Shown here: positions 27,701 through 42,700 of the stretch, one piece after another | Layout of the letters: each line of letters starts with the position of its first letter | Numbering within the stretch: position 1 is the stretch's first letter | From: Liolophura sinensis | Taxonomy: Eukaryota > Mollusca > Polyplacophora > Chitonida > Chitonidae | NCBI RefSeq assembly: GCF_032854445.1 | Contig: NC_088307.1 | Location: forward strand, 23,879,953-23,943,952 | Reading direction: 5' to 3' | DNA length: 64,000 nt | Notes under the pieces: model-generated | Databases searched by the model: none | What the model was told of the DNA's origin: nothing | Seen by the model: the letters and a program-made list of their open reading frames with translations, nothing else | Made by a program: the position numbers and the translations under genes

Positions 27701-30700
27701 AATAGAACTACACTATTGTGCCGTGAGCACCAGATCTTTGTTAACTTGTGTACTCGAGATCTTTACTAAGTCATGCAAACAACTGAAGAAATATCTTGTG
27801 GTGCTGCCATCACTAAAGTGTCATGCTAAAGACACCGGCTATGAAACACAACCCAGTCACATTATATTGACACCAGGCCAACCAGTCCTGTTTCCTTCAA
27901 AATGAGGCAGCAACAAGTAAAATTTTTTCATGTCCGGGGTATGACCCGACCCGGGGTTTGATCCCAGGTCTCCCAACTTCAAAACAGATGCTATAACCAT
28001 TAGGCCACCAAAGCGGTCAAACAAGATAAGTGATTAGGAAAATCAGACCCTACATCACAAGGATAACAACTCCACTACAAACCTCATCACAGTAGCCCTG
28101 GTTTAGACTGGCCGAGCAGTTCTTGGGACAAATCTCCTCTTGACAGTTATCTCCCTTGAAGCCAGCCATGCACACACAATTGTTGTTGATGCACTCCCTG
28201 TTGCCATGGTCACAGTTATCAGGACATCCATTGACATGGTAACTGGCATTAAATCCATTGCTGGTCACACCTGTCGAGGGTCAAGAAATGGAGTTGTTTA
28301 ACGCTCTACTCACTTGTGTGATAGCGTTCAGTTTTGTGGGTGGTGTTATTACCCAGAGCGCAACAGGTAAACTGCTGAGCATTGGCAAGTTAATGACAAC
28401 CTTTCACATGTGTTACAAGTGGTCGCAAGTAGTCTACTCAATAAATGTTAGGCTGTGCAAAATGTCTACAACTGCTTACTGTCACCTAGTCTCTCTAAAC
28501 CACACTGTCCCACCCTACCTGTTTTCAGTAGATTACGGCTACGGTTCTCTGCATAAGGAGAGTAACTGTCACCATAAAGGCCCCACAGAAAGTGCAGAAG
28601 AATGAATGACAACTAAAATGACATGATGAAAAACATCTTAATTACAGTTATGGGTAATCTTCAGGCTGCCTGAAATCTGTGGGCATCTTTAGACATCGTG
28701 TTGCACTCGATAAAAAAACCCCCATAATCCTGATGACACAATCGATGTCAACCGTTTTTAGAACTTCCCAGAACTGTATTTACATATATTTTGTGTATTC
28801 CAACACGTCAATATATTCTTTCGTCCTGTCATGCCCGCGTCCTTTCTTTGTCGAGACATTAAAACGTGTCGATTTGGTGTTGCCAATGGTGTTAGTTTTT
28901 AACATTTAAATCTAGTTCAGTTATCCAGTTATGATGGACATGGCCTTGACCTTGGCTGTGATAATGGACATGCCCTTGGCTGTGATAACAGACAGGATCT
29001 TGGTTGTGATAATCGACATCACCTTGGCTATGATGACGGACATGACATTGATGGAGGCTGTCATGTCTGTGATAATGGGAATGACTTTGGCTGACACTGC
29101 CATGTCTGTGATAATTATCAGTCATAATGGACATGACCTTGGCCGTGAAAATAGACATGACCTTGTCTGTGATAATGGGCCTGACCTTGACTATGATAGG
29201 AGACATGACCTTGGCTATGATAATGGGCAAGACCTTGGCTATGATAGGAGACATGACCTTGGCTGTGATAATGGACATGACCTTGGCTGTGATAATGAAC
29301 ATGACCTTGGCTATGATAGCAGACATGACCTTGGCTGTGATAATGGACATGACTAGTCTGTGATAGCAGACATGACCTTGGCTGTGATAATGGACATGAC
29401 TAGTCTGTGATAGCAGACATGACCTTGGCTATGATAGCAGACATGACCTTAGATGTGATAATGGACATGACTAGTCTGTGATAGCAGACATGACCTTGGC
29501 TGTGATAATGGACATGACTAGTCTGTGATAGCAGACATGACCTTAGCTATGATAGCAGACATGACCTTGGCTGTGATAACAGACATGACCAGTCTGTGAT
29601 AGTAGACATGACCTTGGCCGTGATAATGGACAAACCTTGCCTGTGATATCAGACATGACCTTGGATGTGATAATGGACAAAACCTTGCCTGTGATAATGG
29701 AGATGACCTTGGATACTGTGATAATATATGTGACTTTAAACACTCACCATGGCTGACATCTGACTGATAAAACACAGTGAGAATTCCAGAGCGAGCTGTC
29801 ACAGCCATCAACTCCTTGTGACCTTGACCACAGAATGAACCCAACAGGCGAGAATTCGTTGGCTTTTTACCCGAGGCAAAATGGGGTAAACCGTCATACA
29901 CAAATACATAGTCCTGTAGAGATAAATACAGAAAAAATTTTAAAAAATGAGACACTGACAAAACTGCATTAAATCAGTGTTTGCCTGTGTTCTTATAATC
30001 ATTACAGATGTGTACATTGTTATCGGTTACCTGGAGCTTTTATGGACCCAATTAACCTTGTCCGCCCTTCAGACAACATGTTATGATTCATGTACTAGTG
30101 TTTGATTACACTTATATGACAGCGACCAGCATTATGGTGGGAGGAAACCGGACAGGGCACGGGGGATCCCGCAACCATCCACAGGTTGTTGGCAGATCTT
30201 CCCAAGTACAGCCAGAGAAACAAAATCTTTTAAGGTCGTAGTGAAAGCTGCAAGAGGCGGATTTGAACAAACGACCTCACTGTTCTAATAGCCGCATCAA
30301 GCCTAAGTAATTTCTTTACCCATCCAAGCCTGCAAGGCCCACTACTTTTAATATGTGGACTTGCACATGATGCTGTTGAGTTCAACTTACCTCCAGACAC
30401 CTGACATCAATCTTGGGTTCAATCTCCAGTGTGATGCTGGGAATCACCTGATTGGTCAGCGGAGAATCTACATCAGAGAAGACTGTGAGAATCCAAAGGC
30501 AGTAGGCCCGGGGTCCTGACAGGGTGGGAGTCCAGCGCTTGTGGTAGGACCCCAGAGACCCCACCATGATGTCAGTCAAGATCTTACGGTCATCACAACC
30601 CATATAGCATTTCTGTCCTTTCCTGTCAGATAAAAAGGCAGAAACAAATGAATAACTGTACAGTGTTGGAATATGGATACAGAATGAATCCACCAGCCAC

Positions 30701-33700
30701 AGCCAATCACTCTGGACTTGCTTACCTCTCACTCTGACACCAGCCAATCACTCTGGACTTCCTTACCTCTCACTCTGACACCAGCCAATCACTCTGGACT
30801 TGCTTACCTCTCACTCTGACACCAGCCAATCACTCTGGACTTGCTTACCTCTCACACCAGCCATAGCCAATCACTCTGGACTTGCTTATCTCTCACACCA
30901 GCCAATCACTCTGGACTTGCTTACCTCTCACACCAGCCATAGCCAATCACTCTGGACTTGCTTACCTCTCACACCAGCCATAGCCAATCACTCTGGACTT
31001 GCTTACCTCTAACACAAGCCAATCACCCTGGACTTGCTTACCTCTCACACCAGCCATAGCCAATCACTCTGGACTTGCTTACCTCTCACACAAGCCAATC
31101 ACTCTGGACTTGCTTACCTCTCACACCAGCCAATCACTCTGGACTTGCTTACCTCTCACTCTGACACCAGCCAATCACTCTGGACTTGCTTACCTCTCAC
31201 TCTGACACCAGCCAATCACTCTGGACTTGCTTACCTCTCACACCAGCCAATCACTCTGGACTTGCTTACCTCTCACACCAGCCATAGCCCATCACTCTGG
31301 ACTTGCTTACCTCTCACACCAGCCAATCACTCTGGACTTGCTTACCTCTCACACCAGCCATAGCCCATCACTCTGGACTTGCTTTCCTCTCACACAAGCC
31401 AATCACTCTGGACTTGCTTAACTCTCACACCAGCCATAGCCAATCACTCTGGACTTGCTTAACTCTCACACCAGCCATAGCCAATCACTTTGGACTTGCT
31501 TACCCCTCACACCAGCCAATCACTCTGGACTTGCTTAACTCTCACACCAGCCATAGCCAATCACTCTGGACTTGCTTACCCCTCACACCAGCCAATCACT
31601 CTGGACTTGCTTACCTCTCACACCAGCCAATCACTCTGGACTTGCTTACCTCTCACACCAGCCATAGCCAATCACTCTGGACTTGCTTACCTCTCACACC
31701 AGCCAATCACTCTGGACTTGCTTACCTCTCACACCAGCCAATCACTCTGGACTTGCTTACCTCTCACACAAGCCCATCACTCTGGACTTGCTTACCTCTC
31801 ACACAAGCCAATCACTCTGGACTTGCTTACCTCTCACACCAGCCAATCACTCTGGGCTTGCTTACCTCTCACACAAGCCAATCACTCTGGACTTGCTTAC
31901 CTCTCACACAAGCCAATCACTCTGGACTTGCTTACCTCTCACACCAGCCAATCACTCTGGACTTGCTTAACTCTCACACAAGCCAATCACTCTGGACTTG
32001 CTTACCTCTCACACAAGCCAATCACTCTGGACTTGCTTAACTCTCACACCAGCCATAGCCAATCACTCTGGACTTGCTTACCTCTCACACCAGTCAATCA
32101 GGTGTGATTCTCTGTCCTTTAATGTCGCATAATCAATATTTATCGCTTCAAAGGACTGCTGTGATTAAGTTTAGCCATACAAATATGGGAAAGGTCACAC
32201 TTGATGTTGAATGTTTCGTCACCATATTATTAATGACCTCTAAATGAGAAAAAAAGGTGCCTTTAAATTTTGGACGCGCTCTTCTGAAGACCAAAGTTAC
32301 AAAACACTGTGCGCCCAAATTAATGTTAAAGCCAAGAGCCCACGTTCACAAAATTCTGTCACTCAGGTTTCTCAGAAATATGATTTTCAAAAATTTGTTA
32401 GAGTGACCACAGAAATCCTAAATTGTCATCTAGTTTTCATCAAATTTTGTGAGGGTTTACATGGATTCTGGCAAATTATTACCTGAGTGAATCCATTTCA
32501 GGATTCCCACCATTACGTTTCACAGGAATCCAAATCATTAGTCAAATAGAGGTGCCATTAATTTGTGTTTGTTATTCTTACTTGAAGTTCCCATGTAAAA
32601 TAAGCAATGGCCTCCTGAAGACAAAACAAACCTCAAGTATGTTTTTTTCTGGTGGAACATTTGACCCCTTGCTTGCTGTACATTATGGTATGGTTGGCAA
32701 ATCACACCCTCAAATCACAATCTGAAGAGTTGTTAAGTCATTAAATTTTGCCGCAATCCAACTGGATTTCCTGGGAGTTGAATTTATGGGAAACCGAGTC
32801 CCATCAAAAAGGAAGCCCTCACTCACCTTGGGTCACCATAGTAGCCATGTTGACAGTTCTCGCACTGGTCGCCGTCGGTATCATCCTGACAGAAACACTT
32901 GCCTGTAGCGTTGTGACATGTCCCTAGCAGCTCATTACCATGACCATTACACTCACATAGAAGACAGCCTGCACAACCACAATGATTGATTGATTGATTG
33001 ATTGATCGATTGGTATTTAAGCCAACATTTATTTATTTTATTTGATTGGTGTATTTGATGTATATGGTGGCAGCCAGCATTATGGGATTAAACAAGGTAG
33101 AGCCCAGGGGAAACCCATGATCTTCCCACATACGGCTGGAGACGATGCCAGCATGAGCTGGACTTGAACTCACAGCGACCGCATTGGTGAGAGGCTCCTG
33201 GGTCATTGCGTTGTGCCAACCCCCTGAGCCACGGAGAAACATGTTAGTTTTCATGATTTGCCATCTTTTAATAACAACGGCTGTTTAATATGCATACTCT
33301 ATATGTATTCCATTATTAGATAGGTAAAAAATGAATGATTACAAAAAATAACGGCGCCTTTTTGGGGGCAATGTTATAGCACCACATGGGGACCAGTTTT
33401 CAAAACATAGCCTACATGTAGTATTTATTCAATTATTCAGTAAGTCATTGTTAAAAATCACAAATATCACAACTGAGGCGCAATACTGACTACAAATTCA
33501 TGAAAATTATCAATCCTGGATTTGACCAAAAAAAAAAAAAAAAGAATTCCATGAAATTAAAACAAATGAATGATTATAACCTTATGTCACAAAGCTTAAA
33601 TTTTAGGAAAAGTCAAACGCCTGGTACAGTAATACATACATGTATTTATTTATTTGATTGGTGCCTTACGCTGTGCTCAAGACCATTTCATTTATACAAC

Positions 33701-36700
33701 GGCAGCCAGCATTATGGTGGGAAGACCGGGCTTGGGGGAAACCCACGAACATCCACCGGCAAATGCTGGCAGACTTTCCCACATACGCCCGGACAGGAAG
33801 CTACATGTACACACATGTAGAGATAAGTTTTACAATGCATACAAAGCAAGCTAATGTTGCATGACCTGACCCCATATGACAATCTACCCTCCCCAAAACA
33901 CTACCTGCTGGTAGCTGTGGATCTCCGTAGCTTCCCGGCTGGCAGATCTCGCAATGCTCGCCTGCTGTATTCTGCTGACAGGAATCACACGTGCCCACGC
34001 CGTTTTTCTTGCAAGTGCTGTGGTTGTTGCAGCCACAACTGATGTTGCAACTGTCCCCTGTCCACCCGAGTGAACAATTACACACGTAGTCAGGTGACCC
34101 CGAGCAGTTTCCCTTGTCACAGATGTGATAGCAGCTGTGAAATACACGCCAAACTTTTAACAAGATCTTTCCTACCGTTAAGATAGTAAAAATAAACTGA
34201 CCATGCAACTAAATTTGAGGTTAATGATTTAAACACTCAGAATGTTCTCATTTTAATCTCTAAGTGAAGCAACTCTTCCAAATGCAGCCTTGACGAGAAA
34301 AGCTAAAATATGTATAATCAAAGGGGGAATAACTCTGTCAGTTATAAAGAGATGTGATGTATTTTCACTGGGTTCTGCTATGGTGGTGGAGACAAAAAGT
34401 TTACGAATACAATTCTATAATCCCAAATAAAGTGGCTCTGTAGTTACAGTGGTAAGACTATATTTTGTATATTTGATCAGTGTTTTACGCCGTACTCAAG
34501 AATATTTCACTTATACCACGGCAGCCAGCATTACAGTGGGAGGAAATCAAGAACAGCCTGGGGGAAGGCCATGACTATCCGCAGGTTACCTGCAGATCTT
34601 TCCACTTAACAGCCAGAGAGGAAGCCAGCATAACACTATAAAGTTTATGAACAGACAAACAGACAATGTCGTTCCATAATAAGGGCTAATAAAAAGAAAA
34701 CTTTTATAAGCAAACGTGTACATCTTTAATCCAAATCAGACTGTGTTCACAAGAAGAAAAAAAAAACTCTGCTGCAAAAATCTAGGAATTACCTGATGGT
34801 AACACCATATCCTAAATATCTGTTAGCTAAACAAAATAGCTTAACCATATCAATAAATTTCATCTACAATGTCTTTAAAAAAAAACAAAATAAGACTAGT
34901 CTGTGTGAAATAATGAAATAATGTGAATTTGTTCTCAGGATATTTTTGTAACAGAATGATACAACAAGAGAAAGTGGATTTAATTTGTTAAAATGTTGTT
35001 AGTATTTTCACTTAATCATAGCAGTCAGTTTTGTGGGTAGAGTTTAAATCCAACAACCTTTGGCAAGTTACTGACTAACTTTCTCATGTGTGACATAGAG
35101 ATATGCACACCAACTTGGTGGAAGACAATTGGTCTTCAATGAATGTCAAATTTAGTAAATGGCCAAACGAGCATGACTGATGTCTTATTTTCACCAAATC
35201 CTAACAAACAATGAATGGTTGAATTTTGGAATTCCGGGTCCGAGGCTGGGATTGAACTCACAGCTTTCATGTCCGAGCGACTGGCAATACAAGCATTTTA
35301 ATCTCTCCACCTCAGATAGCTTCAGATCAAAATTGGGAAAAACAGGACAAGTGTGACAGTCAAAATGTCAATTTCTCCATTCACTGACTAAATCTTAAAA
35401 ATATTCTAAAAATATCTGTCAACTCACGTCTTTTCACAGCTGTCTCTGCCATTCCCCAAGAACCCTCGATGACAGGTGCAGTTGTATCCATCTAGTGTGT
35501 TGATACAGGAGGCATTCTCGTGGCAGTCATCAAGCCCCAGCTCACACTCCTGGACGTCCGGGCAGACACTGTATGCCCAGCTAGCATTCTGTGTCTTGTT
35601 CCCAAGCAAAGCCATAACAGCAGAGCAGCTCTCACCAGATGTGGGACCTGGGCAAAACAGACAACAACAACATTAAAAACTGACAAAAAAATATATCTGA
35701 ACCTTTCCTTCTCTAAAATGTATTTATTTATTTATTTATTTATTTGACTACTGTTTTACACTACACTCAAAAACACTTCAGTTATACAAGGGTGGCCAAC
35801 ATCATGGTGAGAAGAAACCAAGCAGAGAGACCATCTGCAGGCTGCTGATAAACCTCCCACACACAGCTCAAGAGGAAACCAGCATTAGGACTTTAACTCA
35901 GAGTGATCGCATTTGTGAGAGGCTCCTGGGTAATTGCGCCATGTTTGCGTGCTGGCCACCGAGGCCCCCTTAAAAAAATAATGATAATTTACATCTCAAT
36001 CACATGTAATACAGAGACAGTAACAATCAAACAGCACCTGTTACAAAGGTCGATGGGCACCTAAGTTATTGACACAGACAGGAGTTCAAACAACAAGGCA
36101 CTGGAAAGTGGCTGTAGTGACAAGTATGCTGAGTGTATTTCACAGTAGATGTAGAAGAAAGGTTTGCGCCAAATGTAACTCCCTGCACATCGACGTCTTA
36201 AAGATTATTGAGGAGGCCGTCATTTTGAAGCATGAAATTGGCAAGAAAGAAATTAGTGGTGAAACAACAACATAGTCTAGATTAGACGTTCAACCTCCTT
36301 TGGCTATCACCGGTATTGCTTGATAGCATATTGACTTTCTGCTGCTTGGTCATGTGGATAAAAACACATCAACATCATCCACAGCACTTCTTACTGCTGT
36401 TTTCTAATATTCGTTCAAGGAATAAAATGAGTCCGCGCATTGGTTTCAAAGCAAGGAACACACTTATATAGGGACATTCACTGATTGGCTGAAAAACACC
36501 TGGCGGAAGTACGTGGGGCACAAAGCCATTGGCTGTCGAAAGAGAAGGTTTCTAATCATTTTCATATGTACATTATGCAAGGGAGCCTACAAAGCCAAAA
36601 ACGCACTATCAACCCTGCTGGTATTAAGATGGGGCAACCACATATTCATACTAGACAATATTTGGAGAACACACAGGTCTTGAAAGTGCTGACTCACCTC

Positions 36701-39700
36701 TGAAGTTGATGCACATGCCGACAGCTACACAACACAATAAGTAGCCAATGATAGCAGAGGTTGTACCGGACATGACAACGCACCCACAGCTTCACAATAT
36801 CACCTTACCTGCAAAGTCGCCCTCGATACACCTGAAGATGGCCAAGTTTACACAACAAGTAACCAATGATAGCAGAGGTTGTAAATGACATGACAACGCA
36901 CCCACACACTGACGTTCTAACCTTACCTGCAAAGTCGCCCTCGATACACCTGAAGATAGCCAAGTTTACACAACAGGTAACCAATGATAGCAGAGGTTGT
37001 ATCTGACATGACAACGTACACCCACAGACTGACGTTTGTAACCTTACCTGCGAAGTCACCCTGCATGCACTTGCCGATGGCTGGGTTTTCATCGTTGCTG
37101 CACCAGCCGCAGCCAAAGTTCTGCATGCACTCCTTACAGGTGTTGTGTGACTGACAGCTGTTACACTTTAGCTGAAGTGTGCCCGTCTTGGCCTCCCAAT
37201 CCAACCACTTGAGGCAGTGGCCATACATGAAGCGGGTTGTGTACTCGGAGAACGTGAAGCAGGTCTGCAGGTTTTCGCACCAGGCACACTCGTTCTGCAC
37301 CCCTAGGCACGTCTCACAGGAAGTATGGCTGCAGAAAGGTGCAGTGGTTTGCTGTTAGGCCATGGTTAATTACTGTATTTATTTGATAGGTGTTTTTATG
37401 CCTTACCTGACAACATGGCGACACTTTCTCAATATGCACATTTTCGCTTTAATACTTTGAACTACCATATCTCAGTTAAGCAATATCACAAAGACAAAAA
37501 GTTATGCTTTTTAACCTTCAAAATAAAAATACATTCAAAAAATATATGTATAGTCCACAAGTTGTGTGAGATCCTGTAATCATGAACGTGGAGAAGTAGT
37601 AAAAGAAATAAAAGTACACCTTCTCAACTTGTCATCATATACTGCCAAATTACAATCATGTAAAAAGTTTGTTGACAACAAAACTTTTCTGATAATAAAA
37701 ACTTTTCTGTCTTCTTGCACTTCTTGATACATGTAAGTAAATCGCAGACACAGAAAATCAGTTTGTACATTGGCACAAGCTTAGTTTTACTCTTTAACCC
37801 CCTCTGCAACCAATATTTTGAAACATTCGAGAGAACTACGGGGTGTAGAGAAATAATTTGCACCGTTTTATGAAGCTTTCATCTTCAAAGACGCAAAAAA
37901 ATCATTTTAGGGTCATTTTCATAGCAATTATATTAAATTCCACTGAAAAAGACGTTGATTGAAAAGGTTGAAGATTTACAGTATGTGGCTCCTGAATCTT
38001 GCCACTTACATGCTTACATATATAGGTCTGCTTACCTCTTACAGGGCAAGTGGCAGGCACTGGTGTTGCGAATAGAATCAGAGAACCGTCCACGTCTAAT
38101 ACAGAAAAGGTAGTCCGGCACCCACTCACATAAATTGTCCTGAAAAACAAGCTCATCGATTTATTTATTTATTTATTTATTTAACAGATTGGTGTTTTAT
38201 GCCATCCTCAAGAATATTTCACCGATGTGACTTAGGCCACCATTAAGGTGGAAGGGAACGAGACAGACCCCAGGGGAAACTTATGATTTCATTGATTTAT
38301 GCATTTATTTGATTGATGTTTTTATACCCCGTGCACGAGAATATATACCTTCCCATGTATGACCAGGGAGGAAGGCACCATGAGCTGGGCTACACTGTTC
38401 ACTGTTCTAACAAGTTCTGTTTACGCTACTATAACTGTACATCCCTGTACCCCAAATGATCTGACATTTACTCCTTGACCAAGATGCACATTTTTCCAGA
38501 TTCTGGAAGTTCTGTTGATTTCAGAAAAGTGCTGTGAGAGTTGTTTGTAAGGTAGGATAATATCCTACTCGGAAAATGTAAATTTTAGCATCAGAAATAA
38601 TATCTTATGAAATTTATTTCCCTCCAAAAATGTTCTTTTCAGGTTGAATTTTGAAAACATTTAGGGTATGTACCAAACACAAGGCACTCACCGACACGCA
38701 GCTATGACAGTCAACATGATCAACGCATGTGGGGCAGTCTGTGAAGGCCAACACCAGGTGGCGCTCCACTTCCTGCCCGCAGGTCGGCTGGCCAGTGCGC
38801 TGCGACGCTTCACGATGGTGGCAAGAGTTATCCTCCGTGCACCAGCCACAGGCGGTGTCTGCCATACACGCCAGACAGTTGTAATACTGGCTACAGTTGC
38901 CGCCGTGGAACGGCTCCAAAAACTCTTCGGTCCATGGCTCCCATTGGCTGTTTTGGTTTGAGCTGTTGCGCTGGAGGGTCAGCTCCGCACTCGGCTGCTT
39001 GTCCTTGCCCGTGATGAGCTGTGTGGCATTCAATTCCATGTAGTAGCGGTGCCCTCGTCCTACGTTTGGAAAGAGAGGGGTGTGGTCTGGCCGCGCGGCA
39101 TTCAGCGTTGATGACGTCCCCCTGTAAGCCTGCTCAGCAACTATTTCCTACAGGACAGGTAACAGAATGAAATGTTTATTTCTTTATTTACCTGATTGGT
39201 GTTTAACGCCGTAGTCAAGAGTATTTCCCTTGACCTGAGGATCACACATGACAATCTGCAGGTTGCTGGAAAACTGTTCCAATGCACATATGGATCAAAC
39301 GGATTAAGACTCAATTCCCGTACTTCACCCAAAGTCTGCATGTAAAAATGTGCATATAGAAAGCAGATAATACTTTTGTTGCCAAAACTTTATAAGAAAT
39401 TACTCAAACTTCACAAACAAAAAAAAACCCCTCTTAAGTGGCCCAAAAAGGCAGATGAATCAAGTACAATAAAGCAAACTGTGTCACCTGAAAAAAGCTT
39501 AACTTCAGGCCATGGGATCATGAAGCAATCTTAGTCTTAAGTCAAAATTTCAATCATTCAAATTGGTATGTTCCTTTCCATTATTTCAGCTGAAATTTGT
39601 TTTACAATATCTTAGCCAGAATTCAACTTGTCAAACAGTATTTTGACTTTACTATGTAAGAAGTATCAGTTTTAGTGTGATTTACACATATGCCTTTTTT

Positions 39701-42700
39701 AAAATGTTAAATTAACACTTTTGTTGTCACCTTATTTTTGGGGTTGTCGTCTTTGCTGAGGTAGAAGGTTGCGCGGGACTGTGACGTGCTCATGGAGATA
39801 TTGATGGCGTAACCTTTGCTGATGTTTAGTGGATAGATGTAGCCAACAAACTTTCCCGTGTAAGGGGCATCCTCTTTGTTCTCTTTCTCTATCCAGCTCC
39901 TAAACACCAGTTCCTGTTTGGTCTTTTTGATAATCTCCAACTGTAAAAAATGTCAAACAACGGAAAACTGGTAAAACTACTTCTCGTCTGTATTAAGACA
40001 GTGATGACAGTCCAAAGCTGTGAACTCATTTATTCTTTCCTTTATTTTACATCACATTTATCGGTTTACGTGTGCTCAGAAAACAGATATAAAGTACACA
40101 AATAATGCATCGTCACAGAAGAAAATGATGTGTTCAACTGTCATATGGACCTTCTGTGTAGCTCGTTCTCGAGTCTACCATTATGAGAATATCTGCAAAT
40201 TTTTAACTTTTTGAGTTACATGTTTCCATGAACTTTTCAAGCAAGAAGCTATCCTGGAGGCTTAAGGGAAAAACAGACTTAAAAATCATGCCAAAATCAG
40301 ATGAAAGTACAGGGAAAAATACTGTATGGTTTTCCATATTTTATTAGGTTTTTTTATTTCAGGAGAAAAGGGTATCTGAAAATATTTTTGTATAGTGGAC
40401 ATTTGAACCACCTCTCGGTGTATATCGTCTTTGCATAATATTAGTTCCTTCACATGAGAGGTTGAAACAAAATTCTACAGCCATGTTTTTGGCATGCCTC
40501 GTAGCTTTATAAATAAACTTTTATTCTGGAATGCTCCACAGCCATGAGATGTGCTATGCTTGAAAAACCAGAAACAGTATGTCCCATCACTTGTACTCAA
40601 TACAAATATAGCTACAGGGAAAACCAGGGATTGTGTGACAGCTCGTGTTTGCACCTGACTGATTGAAATTGATAACATAGATGTGCTTTTGATTCTTTTG
40701 CTTACTATTTTTCTTACTTTGGATGGCCCAATTTCTGTTTGATTATGCAACACCACAAAAATAAAACTACACGTTTCATAAACTTTGTATGGGATACCTT
40801 TATCAATCCATACTCTATTTCTTCACATTTTGCATGTTAACCTGGTGTAGTTTTAATCTTATTTTGATAATATTTCTCTGCATAGGAACAAAAATTAAAA
40901 CCTTTATTTTTCATGAACCCCTCATGTTGGCACACTCACCAAACATATTATAGACTAATCAAACGATAAAGGTAAACAACTTATCTTGAAAGATCAACAA
41001 TGGCCTATTGTATGTCGATAGGTCCTCATACAAGCACATCAGCAAGACAACAATTCTCTGGCGAACTAAGACTATAATAATTGTGACTTGTACCTTTTCC
41101 AAGTACTTAGCCTTACCTCATCTGGGTACGTCTCATTGGGCGGGCTCCGATATCGCAGAAAATGAAGTCCCGCTGGGCGATCCTCGGTCAGACACTGTCG
41201 TAACTCTATCAAGTGAACACTCGGGCCGTTCCACCAGCCGAGGTTCCCCGAGGCTGTGTTATGGGAGGACTGCTTAGCACAGGTGTCTGACAAAGCTGCA
41301 ATCAAAATAAATCACTGGTATTTCATACTCATAAAAAGCATTGTCTACAATGTGTAATTCTTCAACCTTGTAAACCAACAATTTGTCACATTCAGTTCTA
41401 CGAAGCACAAATGAGTTTTCATAATAATTGTATGCAATTCAAAAAAATTCCATTAAAAAAAATGCTTTAGAAATCCCAAAATCTGAAGATTTACAGTACA
41501 AGCAATACAAAACCAAATTTACTTGAAGCTCTTACCATTTATAATGATGAATATTTTACATGACAGGCGAAAACACTCCCAGCCAAATGCTACCACATAC
41601 TAGAAAAACATGTTCGCTAACAATGTCTGACAAAGACAACCATTGCAAACTGGGAAGTCCACTACACTTTCAGCCGATTGCTGCCACTCACCATTGGCCG
41701 GCTGACACTTGGCTTCTTTCACACACCAGGCACAGTACTGGAAGCTCTGGTAGTACCAGGAGTTGTCAGTGACGACAGTCGGGTAATGGCCACCCAGGTT
41801 CAGACACGAGTCACAGCTGTTTAACTTACGACAGAAGCCCTTACAAAGAGCGTCATTCCCACGCTGGGTACAGCTCTGACAGGTAACAAGAAAAACAGTG
41901 AAAGCTTTTACAATTATCAGATATAAACTAGTTCAGAAATTCGTAAAAATTGCACAAACATTTACGAGTATGTACATACAGTAGTAGTTCCTTCACACTG
42001 TTTTACGGTTGTACATGTATATTTGACCAATGCTATTCATGGTTTCTTGACTACATTTTAAATTGACCGTGTGAATTTGTTTTACATGTATTCATGTTCT
42101 TTTTTTCTATTTCTTAACTTCAGTGTCTGACCAGCTCAATTAATCGACGCACACAAGTACATTGTGATTTACTCTGTCCACACTGTTTCATTCCTACATT
42201 TGGCACTTAAACCATTTTATTCTTACCTTTCCCTTTGGCATGCTCTGTCAACAAAGCTGAATGTTACACACTTAACTTTTCACTTGGCATGCTCTGTCGA
42301 CAAAGCTGAATGTTACACACTTAACTTTTCACTTGGCATGCTCTGTCGACAAAACTGAATGTTACACACTTAACTTTTCACTTGGCATGCTCTGTCGACA
42401 AAGCTGAATGTTACACACTTACCTTTTCACTTGGAATGCTCTGTCGACAAAGCTAAATGTTACACACTTACCTTTTCACTTGGTATGCTCTGTTGACAAA
42501 GCTGAATGTTACACACTTACCTTTTAACTTGGTATGCTCTGCTAACAAAGCTAAATGTTACACACTTACCTTTGCACTTGGTATGCTCTGCTGACAAAGC
42601 TGAATGTTACACACTTACCTTTGCACTTGGCATGCTCTGTTTACAAAGCCGAATGTTACACACATAACTTTTCACTTGGCATGCTCTGTCGACAAAGCTG

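Noticed and set aside
28892-29961. Overlapping frames on both strands with 8-residue periodicity
   Set aside because: Caused by the 24-bp array. The only real coding part is exon 16 at 29748-29913.
30800-32107. Long plus-strand frames with repeated SLWTCLPLT-like words
   Set aside because: Translation of the donor-bearing minisatellite in MEGF8 intron 14, on the strand opposite to the gene. Different frames give the same repeat words.
36069-36275. A 68-residue plus-strand frame with a few cysteines
   Set aside because: No recognisable domain, no splice context, and it lies inside a MEGF8 intron on the opposite strand.
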